Origin: Paraglaciecola arctica BSs20135
GTDB taxonomy: Bacteria; Pseudomonadota; Gammaproteobacteria; Enterobacterales; Alteromonadaceae
Length of the DNA: 64,000 nucleotides
Reading direction: 5' to 3'
Assembly (NCBI RefSeq): GCF_000314995.1
Contig: NZ_BAEO01000005.1
Span: forward strand, 48,834 to 112,833
The position numbers were made by a program, and so were the translations under genes. The notes under the pieces are model-generated. The model was not told the origin of the DNA. It ran no database searches and was given only the letters and a program-made list of their open reading frames with translations. Below are positions 9,543 through 18,578 of the stretch, in pieces. Positions within the stretch are counted from its first letter, which is position 1. The number at the start of each line of letters is the position of its first letter.

Positions 9543-11216
9543 ATGTTAACTCATCTATCCATTCGTAACTTCGCCGTAGTAAAAACCTTAGACGTTGATT
9601 TTAGCTTAGGTATGACAGCCATAACCGGCGAAACAGGTGCGGGTAAGTCGATATCGGTTGATGCCTTAGGGTTATGTTTGGGTGACAGAGCAGACAGTAG
9701 CATGGTACGCACAGGAGCCGACAAAGCCGAAGTAAGTGCAGGTTTTAATGTGAAGCAGCTACCCGGAGCCCTGAAATGGCTTGAAGAGCATGAATTGTTA
9801 GATGACAATGAAGTGTTGATTAGACGCGTTATATCCTCTGAGGGACGTTCTAAAGCCTTTGTGAATGGCTCACCAGTACCTTTGCAACAGTTAAAAAATC
9901 TAGGGCAATTTTTATTAAGCATTCATGGGCAACATGCTCATCAACAAATATTAAAAAGTGATAATCAACGGCACCTGCTCGATCAATACGCAGAACATCA
10001 CACTTTGTTGACTAAAGTCGCGGATTGTTATCAGACCCTAAGAACACAGCAACAGCATTATCAACACTTACTTGAGGGTCAACAACAGCGTGTCGATCGC
10101 AGTCAGTTGTTGTCATATCAGATCCAAGAATTGGACGAATTTTCCTTAGCAGAAGAAGAATTTGTTTCTCTAGAATCAGAACATAAAAAGCTCAGTCATA
10201 GCCAAACCTTACTAGAACAAAGCCAAATTAGTTTTCATCAGCTTTACGAAGCAGAAGAGTTTAATGCCTTATCAGCGGTGCAAAGCAGTGTTGACCGTTT
10301 AACTGAGTTACAAGAGCACGACCCAAGTCTTGCGCCTATTGTGACTATGTTAACTGAGGCCAGCATTCAAATAGACGAAGCTGCCAACGAATTAAGAGCC
10401 TATACCGAGCAGCTTGAAATCGACCCTATGCGTATGCAAAACGTTGAAGCGCGATACTCACAAGCCTTAGATTTATCCAGAAAACATAATGTTCGGCCTG
10501 AAGCATTATATGAGTTCCATCAACAACTCAGTACTGAGTTTAGTGAGTTAGTCAAAGACGACTCATTGTTAGAAGAATTAAAAATACAATTATTGGAATT
10601 AGAACAGCAGTATCACCAAGCGGCGAACAAACTCAGCCTATCTAGGCAAAAAGCCGCCAAGTTTTTTGCTAAACAGGTCGAACAGCATATTCATCATATG
10701 AACATGGCTGATGCGGTATTTAAAATTGTTGTAGAACATCATACCCAAGGCACACCTAACAAATTAGGATTGGATACGGTGCAATTTGTGGTGTCGACTA
10801 ACAAAGGCCAAGCCTTAGATAATCTTGAAAAAATTGTATCTGGTGGTGAGTTGTCTCGCATCGGATTAGCTATTCAAGTGATTAGTTCTAGTAATAATGA
10901 TATTTCCACTATGATTTTTGATGAAGTCGACAGCGGTATCAGCGGTTCAACGGCATCAGTGGTCGGTCAGTTATTACGTAAGTTAGGTGAAAGTGCCCAA
11001 GTAATTTGTGTGACTCACCTACCCCAAGTGGCAGCTCGAGCTCACAATCAAATGTTTGTTACTAAGTTCAGTGATAAAAAAACCACAGAAACTCACATGA
11101 TTTGTTTGCAAGAAAGTGAACGAATTGAAGAATTGGCACGTCTACTAGCAGGAGATACTCTTACCGAGTCTGCTTTAGCTAATGCCAAAGAATTGTTACA
11201 AATCAGTAATTCATAA
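9543..11216 (+). CDS. recN: DNA repair protein RecN
   Basis: 557 aa (E. coli 553), an SMC-like ATPase acting in double-strand break repair. Walker A is GETGAGKS at residues 29-36. The middle (about 150-360) is coiled-coil rich with many Gln, Glu and Leu. The C-terminal half has VSGGELSRIGLAI (ABC signature) and TMIFDEVDSGISG (Walker B), then CVTHLPQVAARAH. It is cytosolic, on the nucleoid. A LexA-like box upstream implies SOS induction. bamE follows after 116 bases. Confidence 0.96.
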   Translation: MLTHLSIRNFAVVKTLDVDFSLGMTAITGETGAGKSISVDALGLCLGDRADSSMVRTGADKAEVSAGFNVKQLPGALKWLEEHELLDDNEVLIRRVISSEGRSKAFVNGSPVPLQQLKNLGQFLLSIHGQHAHQQILKSDNQRHLLDQYAEHHTLLTKVADCYQTLRTQQQHYQHLLEGQQQRVDRSQLLSYQIQELDEFSLAEEEFVSLESEHKKLSHSQTLLEQSQISFHQLYEAEEFNALSAVQSSVDRLTELQEHDPSLAPIVTMLTEASIQIDEAANELRAYTEQLEIDPMRMQNVEARYSQALDLSRKHNVRPEALYEFHQQLSTEFSELVKDDSLLEELKIQLLELEQQYHQAANKLSLSRQKAAKFFAKQVEQHIHHMNMADAVFKIVVEHHTQGTPNKLGLDTVQFVVSTNKGQALDNLEKIVSGGELSRIGLAIQVISSSNNDISTMIFDEVDSGISGSTASVVGQLLRKLGESAQVICVTHLPQVAARAHNQMFVTKFSDKKTTETHMICLQESERIEELARLLAGDTLTESALANAKELLQISNS

Positions 11217-11332
11217 CAATTAAGCATTGATTGCGCTAACGCGGCTGGGTTAGGATGCTTCGCTAAATAAGTGTGAGTTACTCTCGCATTTATCCGTTTT
11301 CGCTTTTTTACATGCTGAGATATTGAGTAACA

Positions 11333-11689
11333 ATGAAGTTTAAGAATTTACTAGTTATATTAACCGCCACCATTATGTTATCAGCCTGTGCTGATTGGAT
11401 TTTCCGAATTGATATCCCCCAAGGTAACTTTTTGGACGAAAAAGACGTTAAAAAGCTTAGGATCGAAATGACCAAGGAACAGGTTGTATATGTACTAGGT
11501 AAACCTGTTCTAGAAGACGCTTTTGATCACGACACATGGTATTACTTGTATCAAATGAAGCGTGGCATGAAACAGCGCGGTGAGGATTTCCGTAAAGAAC
11601 TCACTATTAAGTTTGTTGACGATAAAATTACCGAAGTAACAGGTGATTTTGAATTATCCGAAGAATTTAGTATTCCACTAGATCAGTAA
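11333..11689 (+). CDS. bamE: Outer membrane protein assembly factor BamE (SmpA/OmlA lipoprotein)
   Basis: 118 aa (E. coli 113). The signal sequence ends in the lipobox LSAC, so Cys19 would be lipidated and the protein anchored to the inner leaflet of the outer membrane. FLDEKDVKKLRIEMTKEQVVYVLGKPVLEDAFDHDTWYYLY is the SmpA/OmlA core, shown here by its key segments VLGKP and DTWYYLY. BamE is an accessory subunit of the BAM complex that folds barrel proteins. Following recN is its usual place in gammaproteobacteria. Confidence 0.93.
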   Translation: MKFKNLLVILTATIMLSACADWIFRIDIPQGNFLDEKDVKKLRIEMTKEQVVYVLGKPVLEDAFDHDTWYYLYQMKRGMKQRGEDFRKELTIKFVDDKITEVTGDFELSEEFSIPLDQ

Positions 11690-11703
11690 TAATTTCTCAA
11701 TCT

Positions 11704-11736
11704 AAAATCTTCCGATTAACTTAACCGGAAGATTTT
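11704..11736. terminator. Bidirectional terminator between bamE and rlmM
   Basis: 11-bp perfect stem (11704-11714 with 11726-11736), 11-base loop, with AAAA/TTTT at the ends, lying between convergent bamE and rlmM. It can serve both strands. Confidence 0.75.
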
Positions 11737-11744
11737 ATGTTTGT

Positions 11745-12812
11745 CTACGGTAGTCTCAAATGCACCGTGACCTCTTCTCTATTGTGATAGAGATGTTTGG
11801 CTTGTATTAGATATTTACCCGTTTGATTGGCCTTCATCACCTCATCAATAATCGCTAACGCTCCCTGAACAGACTCGTAACGTTTTTTCATGGGTAACTT
11901 TAGATTAAACATAGCTTCTTTACAGCGGCCTTCTGCGACCCAAGTAGCCATAAGTTTTGCGACACGTTGCGGTTGCTCAATCATGTCGCAGACTAACCAG
12001 TAAATATTCTTTTTCTTGGGCTGAAACTTAAAGCCATCTTCTGGACAATAGGTCACCTGCCCTGTTTCCATTAATGCTTCATCCATAGCACCGTTATCGA
12101 CAGCCTGCACAAACATGCCACGTTGCACAAGTTGATAGGTCCAGCCACCAGGGCAAGCGCCTAGGTCAACGGCATACAAACCACCTTGCAGACGTACATC
12201 ATGCTCTTCTTTAGGGATAAAAGTTTGAAAGGCTTCATCAAGCTTTAAAGTCGAACGACTTGGCGCGTCATGGGGGAACTTCAAACGTAAAATGCCTAAG
12301 GCCAAGGGAGAATTATTATGAGTAAATGAATAACCAATATAGACTTTATCAGTTTTGGTAAAAAACACATGTAATACAGGTTTTTTACTATTATCTTTGA
12401 CGGTTAACTTGTTCTTTTTACGCAAAGCTTGCCTAAAAGGCACGCTTATTTTTCGGCATAACTTCGACAATTCTCTGCCATCAGTGGTGTCAGAATATTC
12501 CACTCGTAACTCACCACATAAGGGAAATCCTTCACAAGCAGCCAAAAGTGGGCCAATGCGATCAGCCACGTCTATATTCTCAAGTACTTGTTTACAAGCA
12601 AACTGTTGGCGAGCAAAAATGAGTTTGTTGAATTTTAACTGCTTTGCTAATAACTCTGCATGTTCTTCTTGATAACAATTAAATAAAACATAACCACTGT
12701 TGGCTTTTGTTTTTGAATAACCAAACACGTCTAATTGAGCGGCTTTATCTTGGACTTCATTTGCCACATCGTTCTCAAAACCACTGCGGCAATACAATAA
12801 TAATCCGGCCAT
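11745..12812 (-). CDS. rlmM: 23S rRNA (cytidine-2498-2'-O)-methyltransferase RlmM
   Basis: 355 aa (E. coli 366). The N-terminal THUMP-like region (about 1-200) precedes a Rossmann methyltransferase domain with the SAM loop AVDLGACPGGWTYQL and the conserved WLVCDMIEQP and FNLKLPMKKRY segments, which carry the catalytic Asp and Lys of the K-D-K-E set. It methylates the ribose of C2498 in the peptidyl transferase centre using SAM. ygdD ends three bases upstream of its start on the same strand, the same pair as in E. coli. Confidence 0.93.
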   Translation of the reverse strand: MAGLLLYCRSGFENDVANEVQDKAAQLDVFGYSKTKANSGYVLFNCYQEEHAELLAKQLKFNKLIFARQQFACKQVLENIDVADRIGPLLAACEGFPLCGELRVEYSDTTDGRELSKLCRKISVPFRQALRKKNKLTVKDNSKKPVLHVFFTKTDKVYIGYSFTHNNSPLALGILRLKFPHDAPSRSTLKLDEAFQTFIPKEEHDVRLQGGLYAVDLGACPGGWTYQLVQRGMFVQAVDNGAMDEALMETGQVTYCPEDGFKFQPKKKNIYWLVCDMIEQPQRVAKLMATWVAEGRCKEAMFNLKLPMKKRYESVQGALAIIDEVMKANQTGKYLIQAKHLYHNREEVTVHLRLP

Positions 12813-12815
12813 TGT

Positions 12816-13190
12816 TTAATTAGCTCCTTTTAAGGCTGCGGCTACTAGCAAAGCCCAGCCGACAATAAAACAAACACCACCTAAAGGCGTAATTGGGCCA
12901 AACCATTTAATTTGGGTGAGCGCCAACATATATAAACTACCACTAAATAACATGATGCCAGCGAACATAAAGCCTGCGCTATATACCAACAATGATTGAG
13001 GCATCTGGCGATACATAATGACCAATAAAATGATGGCAAGACTGTGATACATCTGATATTGCACACCAGTTTGAAAGGTGTTTAACAATGTTTCGGATAA
13101 CTTACTTTTAAGGCCATGAGCAGCAAAGGCGCCCAACACAACCGACAGCATGGCGCTGAATGCAGCAATACTTAATAGGATTTTCATCAA
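12816..13190 (-). CDS. DUF423 family inner-membrane protein (YgdD-like)
   Basis: 124 aa with four hydrophobic segments. LGAFAAHGLKSKLSE followed by FQTGVQYQMYHSLAI is the DUF423 signature, and the C-terminal ITPLGGVCFIVGWALLV also fits. Its function is unknown. In E. coli ygdD also precedes rlmM, and here only three bases separate the genes, so they are almost certainly one transcript. Confidence 0.87.
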   Translation of the reverse strand: MMKILLSIAAFSAMLSVVLGAFAAHGLKSKLSETLLNTFQTGVQYQMYHSLAIILLVIMYRQMPQSLLVYSAGFMFAGIMLFSGSLYMLALTQIKWFGPITPLGGVCFIVGWALLVAAALKGAN

Positions 13191-13217
13191 AAAAATGACT
13201 CATATAATAGATTAGGA

Positions 13218-13283
13218 TCCAACAAACACCTTGTTGGAATTTACATAAGTCATGATCATAACAAAAACCAACAACTGTTGGTT
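13218..13283. repeat. Two CCAACA/TGTTGG hairpins upstream of ygdD
   Basis: First hairpin: arms 13218-13225 and 13231-13238, 5-base loop. Second: arms 13266-13273 and 13276-13283, 2-base loop. Both have CCAACA on the left and TGTTGG on the right. They lie 28-93 bases upstream of the ygdD start and downstream of the OMP operon. They could be paired operators or a weak terminator without a T-run. Confidence 0.35.
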
Positions 13284-13367
13284 ATCAATTACAGGGCTAG
13301 GATTGATTAAACGTTGAGATGTCAGCCAAAACACAGGCTGAAATTTGCTTGTAGAAGCTATTTTATT

Positions 13368-13892
13368 CTAAAATTTATTGTAGCTAGACTTACCAAGCCC
13401 GATCGATATAGTTGATCCTTCAGATAATTCAAATTCAATCCCCGCTTGTAAATTAGTCGCGGTATCCCAAGTGTTATTTGCTTGTCCATCAAGGGAGTAA
13501 TCAACATTTACGAGTCCCACACCAGCCTTAATAAAGGGGGAAGCATGATCAAACAAACCAGTATATTTTAGTTTAGCGTGACTCCAAAAACCTACATTAG
13601 TTAAGGCAGAATATTCCGGAACTGACATCTCTATTGCGCTGATATTAGCTTTAGAAAAGTTTAAGCTGTTATTCCATTCAAGCTTCCAATCATTATCGAG
13701 ATTAAATTCATATTCCACGCCAACAAACACCGTTGGAACATATTTAGCACTCACTTTACTTTGCTCAGGAGTTGCGAGCATATCAACATGAGATAAAGCA
13801 GCACCGTAAAAATATTGCGGTTGTAGCTCTTCAGCCATCACGGGGGTGAAACTAAAATAAGTCATAGTGATAATGGGAATTAGGTACTTCAT
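13368..13892 (-). CDS. Small outer-membrane beta-barrel protein
   Basis: 174 aa from the ATG at 13892; a longer frame exists upstream, but this ATG has an AAGGA site eight bases before it and begins a signal peptide (MKYLIPIITMTYFSFTPVMA). The mature part alternates polar and hydrophobic residues (VFVGVEYEFNL, ASPFIKAGVGLVNVDYSL) and ends in Phe, like 8-stranded barrels of the OMP_b-brl type. The ligand is unknown. The start lies one base after the stop of the XRE gene, so translation is coupled. It is last in a DUF2975-XRE-OMP operon. Confidence 0.65.
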   Translation of the reverse strand: MKYLIPIITMTYFSFTPVMAEELQPQYFYGAALSHVDMLATPEQSKVSAKYVPTVFVGVEYEFNLDNDWKLEWNNSLNFSKANISAIEMSVPEYSALTNVGFWSHAKLKYTGLFDHASPFIKAGVGLVNVDYSLDGQANNTWDTATNLQAGIEFELSEGSTISIGLGKSSYNKF

Positions 13893-13893
13893 T

Positions 13894-14115
13894 TTATTCA
13901 TCCTTTTGTTGTTCTGTCTGATGCAGCAAAATATCGCCAGGGTTACATTTGAGAGCAGCGCATATTGCATCAAGGGTTGAAAATCTTATCGCTTTAGCTC
14001 TACCACTTTTTAGTACAGATAAATTTTGAGGGGTTACATTAACCAATTCGGCTAATTCCATTAGCTTCATTTTCCGCTTGGCCAACATCACGTCTAGTTG
14101 AATGATAATAGCCAT
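13894..14115 (-). CDS. XRE-family HTH regulator (YozG-like)
   Basis: 73 aa starting at MAIIIQLDVMLAKRKMK. The Cro/CI helix-turn-helix is MKLMELAELVNVTPQNLSVLK, read here as LAELVNVT-PQNLSVLKSG, followed by RFSTLDAICAALKCNPGDIL. This small single-domain type commonly accompanies DUF2975 membrane proteins. The ATG overlaps the stop of the upstream DUF2975 gene, which fixes the start over a longer upstream frame. It probably autoregulates the operon; an 11-bp-arm palindrome lies upstream of the first gene. Confidence 0.8.
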   Translation of the reverse strand: MAIIIQLDVMLAKRKMKLMELAELVNVTPQNLSVLKSGRAKAIRFSTLDAICAALKCNPGDILLHQTEQQKDE

Positions 14116-14684
14116 TAAATTGTTAATTCCTGCTCTTGCTGTAATTTCTGTCCTTCTGTCATGATCCAACTCATAACAAAGATAATTAAACCAATGAGTA
14201 GTTTCAGCAACTGATCAGAGCTTATGGAAAGAAATAATGGCAACGACTCTGATAACCCAGAGATCCTAAGGAACAGCATTAGTAATATTGGGTAAAGTAA
14301 ATCAAATACAGACCACACCAATAAACAAGTACCTATATTACGTAATTGATTGATGTGAATTACAGTAAATATCGCTCCCTGTTGGTACAAGCCAAAAAGC
14401 TTAATCAGAGACCAGTAAATAAACAGGCAGAACAAAAATTCAGGGATAAGCATAATGGCATAACTATTAAACCCCTCTGCATTTAATTCCTTAGAAAAAG
14501 ACTCTGAAGATTTAGGTAGGTTTACTACTTGGGAAATATGGGATTGAGAGGTTCCAACAGATAGTTCAGAAGAATTTGCATCACTTTGAGTAATAATCGC
14601 CACCGTTATGACAAAAATATTTAAACAGGCAACCAATACGATTAACAGCCTGATTAATAAACTCACCTTTGCAATTTTTTCCAT
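14115..14684 (-). CDS. DUF2975 family membrane protein
   Basis: 189 aa from the ATG at 14684 (MEKIAKVSLLIRL), preceded by GGA four bases upstream; a TTG eight codons earlier is less likely. Four hydrophobic segments are visible, near residues 10-30, 75-95, 115-135 and 150-175. YQQGAIFTVIHINQLRNIG is the recognisable DUF2975 core, with the family's GxxFT and NxxxLRxIG elements. The function is unknown. The family is habitually paired with a small XRE regulator, as here, where the stop overlaps the regulator ATG. Confidence 0.75.
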   Translation of the reverse strand: MEKIAKVSLLIRLLIVLVACLNIFVITVAIITQSDANSSELSVGTSQSHISQVVNLPKSSESFSKELNAEGFNSYAIMLIPEFLFCLFIYWSLIKLFGLYQQGAIFTVIHINQLRNIGTCLLVWSVFDLLYPILLMLFLRISGLSESLPLFLSISSDQLLKLLIGLIIFVMSWIMTEGQKLQQEQELTI

Positions 14685-14757
14685 TAGTCCACTAAATCCA
14701 CTAAACAATAATTTTTCATTGCGTTAAGGCTATCATAGAAAACCTCGAGAGCAACAT

Positions 14758-14784
14758 ATAAGTTATCGTTTATCGATAACTTAT
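14758..14784. promoter_or_regulatory. Palindromic operator candidate of the DUF2975-XRE-OMP operon
   Basis: Arms ATAAGTTATCG (14758-14768) and its exact inverse (14774-14784) flank a 5-base centre. The palindrome lies 74-100 bases upstream of the predicted DUF2975 ATG. Perfect 11-bp arms suggest the binding site of a dimeric regulator, most simply the XRE protein of this operon. Confidence 0.5.
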
Positions 14785-14820
14785 TACTGATAAAGACTAC
14801 ATAAATAAAAATCAAAGGAA

Positions 14821-15261
14821 AATGGATTGGGTCACACAAGTTGATTTTTCGAATTATCTATTGCGGCTAAGGAGAGGATGGACGGCTATGAGCGCAGGCT
14901 GTGTGAAAATGCCAACGACATCTGAGAAACCGCTAAAGTACTTTGTTTTCATCATCTTAAAAAATTAGTGAGAATATAACTTTGTGGTGATTTTTATTTA
15001 ACATATCAATTTAGTTTACGGTAGCTATTGGTAGGTTCCCGCCTTCGCGGGAATGACGTGTAATAGCTTGTAAATCCTCACCGTCTGCAATCTGCTATAA
15101 CCGCTAAATCGGCCAGCAAGCCATGGCTGTAAGGTATTGGCAGATTAGAACCCGTCAGTTCTAACTCCTTAACCCAACACCCCTGCTTTTCTTCTGTGAT
15201 CTCAGTGGTGAAGATTCTTTTTTAAGGGTGGATTAAGTTGAGTAAATACTGCGAACCTTAT
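14821..15261. other. Gene-poor interval containing a dispersed repeat
   Basis: No supported ORF lies between the DUF2975 operon and the downstream hydrolase. The interval contains the hairpin repeat at 15034-15097 and a small hairpin (arms 15145-15151 and 15158-15164). The remainder shows no recognisable coding or RNA gene. Confidence 0.5.
15034..15097 (+). repeat. Dispersed hairpin repeat, copy 1
   Basis: GGTTCCCGCC-TTCGCGGGAATGACGTGTAATA at 15034-15065 contains a 7-bp hairpin (TTCCCGC/GCGGGAA). It is followed by AAATCCTCACCGTCTG at 15072-15087 and CTGCTA at 15092-15097. The same modules in the same order and orientation recur at 63862-63959, and an inverted hairpin copy lies at 63717-63740. 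Confidence 0.75.
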
Positions 15262-15882
15262 TCAAATATGCGACTTAATAAATTCAGCAGTCCGAGTAAT
15301 AGCTAGGTTGATATGGCCATCAAGAGTAAAACCAGAAGCTTTGCGTGGTTTAAAACCATGATCGCCATCCTTTAAATAGCTTACTTGAACCTGTGGAGAC
15401 AATTTATATGTGCCAATATCTTCACGGGTACCAAAGGTGTCTCGTTCGCCTTGTAATATCAGTACAGGCTTTTTAATTTCCAATAAATGTTCAGTACGTA
15501 GTTTTTCAGGTTTACCCGGTGGATGAAACGGATAACCCATACAAATACAGCCTAGTGCAGTCGACTGTTGCAACAACATGCTTGCCATTCTGCCCCCCAT
15601 AGACTTACCACCAATAAATATCGGTAAACTCCCCTCCACTTCACTCAATACGGCATTAAAGTGAGCAAGTAATTTATCGGCTCTTTCGGGTGGTCGCCTT
15701 TTACCCAAGTCTTCGGCCAATTGCATGTAAGCAAAATTAAATCGTACTACATTAATATTCTGTTTAGCTAACCCTTCGGCCACTAACTGCATAAAGTCAC
15801 TATTTTGTCCGGCACCCGCGCCATGGGCAAAAACAAAAGTAGCGATTGGTTTTTGGGGAGTATTAACTAAAGTCTTGATCAT
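15262..15882 (-). CDS. Alpha/beta-hydrolase (dienelactone hydrolase/KANL-like)
   Basis: 206 aa, cytosolic with no signal peptide. FVFAHGAGAGQNSDFM near the N-terminus carries the HGAGA oxyanion segment. GGKSMGGRMASML holds the nucleophile serine (GxSxG), LILQGERDTFG the Asp, and DGDHGFK the His of the triad. Proteins of this type are uncharacterised serine hydrolases. The start lies 20 bases inside the end of the LysR-type gene on the same strand, so the two are translated together. The substrate is unknown. Confidence 0.8.
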   Translation of the reverse strand: MIKTLVNTPQKPIATFVFAHGAGAGQNSDFMQLVAEGLAKQNINVVRFNFAYMQLAEDLGKRRPPERADKLLAHFNAVLSEVEGSLPIFIGGKSMGGRMASMLLQQSTALGCICMGYPFHPPGKPEKLRTEHLLEIKKPVLILQGERDTFGTREDIGTYKLSPQVQVSYLKDGDHGFKPRKASGFTLDGHINLAITRTAEFIKSHI

Positions 15883-16771
15883 ATTGTTCTTCTTTCACTT
15901 GTGCCAATAACCACTCTCGAAATGCAGTAATTTTACCTAAATCAGCCTGAGACTGGTGGCAAACTAAATAATACGCACTCTTAGTGATTAACTTTTCCTC
16001 GAATGGACATATTAACCGCCCCGCTTCTATTTCTGGTCTGGCTAAAAAACTGTAGCCTAAAGCTATGCCTTGTCCTAACGCTGCAACTTGTTGAACCAAC
16101 AAAGAATGACTAAAAATGGGACCATGATTCACATTCACTCCCAATACGTTGAAATGCCGGATCCATTCCTGCCAAGCATCTCTAGAGGAGTCATGCAATA
16201 ACGTATGTTGTCCAAGATCGTCTAACTTTTCTAAAGGTTTATCGCCTTGGAACAACAGCGGAGAACACATAGGTGTAAGGTATTCGGTATGTAGTTTATC
16301 AGCCGCTAGCCCAGACCATTTTCCTTTTCCAAAATAAATAGCCACATCCACATCATCGGTTAAAAATCCCTCATCCCCATCAACCGCCTTTATCCTAAGA
16401 TCAATATCTGGGTTTAACTGGCTAAATTTACTGATCCTAGGCACTAACCACTGGATCGCAAAACTGGTTTGCAACGCTACTGTAAGAGCGCCCTTTCCAC
16501 CTTTTGCCACTAAACGTTCTGTTGCATGGTTAAGGGATTGGAAAATCTCTTTTAAATCGAGGTAATAACTCTGGCCATCTTCGGTTAAAAACAATGCACG
16601 ATTTTTTCGCACAAAAAGTTTCATGGATAGAAACTCTTCCAGTGCTTTTATTTGGTGACTCACCGCCGCTTGAGTCACAAACAATTCATCTGCTGCGCGT
16701 GTGAAGCTCAGATGTCTGGCCGCTACTTCAAAGGCTTTAAGGGAGTTCAAAGGAGGTAATCTGCGATTCAT
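15863..16771 (-). CDS. LysR-family transcriptional regulator (GcvA-like)
   Basis: 302 aa from MNRRLPPLNSLKAFEVAARH, the standard GcvA-type start; a longer frame begins 63 bases upstream. The winged HTH is SFTRAADELFVTQAAVSHQI (residues about 22-41), followed by a linker helix and a two-lobed effector domain (about 90-295). GcvA-type regulators control many pathways, not only glycine cleavage, and no gcv genes are here. It overlaps the downstream hydrolase by 20 bases, so it regulates or is co-expressed with that gene. Confidence 0.88.
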   Translation of the reverse strand: MNRRLPPLNSLKAFEVAARHLSFTRAADELFVTQAAVSHQIKALEEFLSMKLFVRKNRALFLTEDGQSYYLDLKEIFQSLNHATERLVAKGGKGALTVALQTSFAIQWLVPRISKFSQLNPDIDLRIKAVDGDEGFLTDDVDVAIYFGKGKWSGLAADKLHTEYLTPMCSPLLFQGDKPLEKLDDLGQHTLLHDSSRDAWQEWIRHFNVLGVNVNHGPIFSHSLLVQQVAALGQGIALGYSFLARPEIEAGRLICPFEEKLITKSAYYLVCHQSQADLGKITAFREWLLAQVKEEQYDQDFS

Positions 16772-16894
16772 GGGCAAATAGCTAAATAAATATAAGTCAG
16801 CCACCATTAAAGCATTAGTTTTTCTAATCCACAACCATACAAAATGTCATTTTAATAGATTAGTGCGTTGGTATAGAATTCTTCACGTGGTAAA

Positions 16895-16920
16895 TATTTA
16901 TTGTTTTAAAACAATAAATA
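16895..16920. promoter_or_regulatory. 26-bp perfect AT-rich palindrome
   Basis: 13-base arms meet exactly at 16907/16908 with no spacer (TATTTATTGTTTT and its inverse). It sits between the divergent LysR gene and the exported-protein gene starting at 16993, 73 bases before that ATG. It may be an operator, or a hairpin in the leader RNA. Confidence 0.55.
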
Positions 16921-16992
16921 ATAGTCACAAAGCAGATTAACAAAATATATAAAACTTATTATTTTACATTACTAATACTACAGGTTAACAAA

Positions 16993-17295
16993 ATGAAAAC
17001 AACTTACACTTTACTGGCTTTTTTAGCCACAGTACTTTTTACTCAAACTGCCACAGCAAAACTTGGCGCTGAACGTTCAAGGATCCAACTTGAAAGCAAA
17101 ATGGAAATAAACGTTGAAGCTGAAATTGTTAATAACATCAATGAAATGCTAGCAAACGTAAAAGCGTCTAACATTAAAACTGATGTCACCAAGCAGCTTA
17201 ATATCAACACACTTGAATCACAAACAAACGCACTTGTGCAAGACGTTAATGAATCACTACCAGCATTCAAATTTTTGGTAGTCATCGCTGACTAA
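16993..17295 (+). CDS. Small exported protein of unknown function
   Basis: 100 aa with a clear signal peptide (residues 1-22, MKTTYTLLAFLATVLFTQ then TATA). The mature 78 residues are polar, rich in Asn, Glu and Lys, and predicted mostly helical (ESKMEINVEAEIVNNINEML). There is no cysteine and no recognisable domain, and I do not recognise the family. It stands alone behind a 26-bp palindrome and is followed by a large hairpin, so it is probably a single-gene transcript. Confidence 0.6.
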   Translation: MKTTYTLLAFLATVLFTQTATAKLGAERSRIQLESKMEINVEAEIVNNINEMLANVKASNIKTDVTKQLNINTLESQTNALVQDVNESLPAFKFLVVIAD

Positions 17296-17342
17296 ATTCT
17301 TAAAAGATTTATCTGCTCGTTAATACCTATTAGTAAGTTATC

Positions 17343-17387
17343 GCTGTGCTAAGGCCGCCATAAATGGCCCTAAGTGCCTAGCACAGC
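17343..17387. terminator. Hairpin between the small exported protein and kdsA
   Basis: Outer arms GCTGTGCTA (17343-17351) and its inverse (17379-17387), with an inner GGCC/GGCC pairing. It lies between convergent genes. AAAACTT follows on the right, so it may terminate the minus-strand kdsA message, though no strong T-run is present on the plus side. Confidence 0.5.
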
Positions 17388-17434
17388 AAAACTTACAACA
17401 TCATTTATTCTCTTTACTAACTAACATGTATTTA

Positions 17435-18304
<870 letters not shown>

Positions 18305-18578
18305 TTAATATTTTAAATATGTATCTTGTTCAATAGCATACCAAGCTAAGTGATTTGTGGGTATCTGAAAAGCGCTAGCCGTCATTAATTTTGTTATATG
18401 CGCTAGTCATTCAATTATTCAGCCTTTACAGTACATTTATCGGCTTAATTTTGGGTAAATGTAGCGATCAGCTCAAATAACCCGTAAAATCCTCTGTTCG
18501 ATTTTAGTGGCTTGATAAAGACCTAATGTCTATCCAGTTACTGCACAGAATGATTACCAAAGGTAAGTACAATCCGCT

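Noticed and set aside
15883..16834. Longer LysR frame starting at 16834.
   Set aside because: The family start MNRRLPPLNSLKAF at 16771 fits GcvA proteins; the 21 extra residues are unlike the family.
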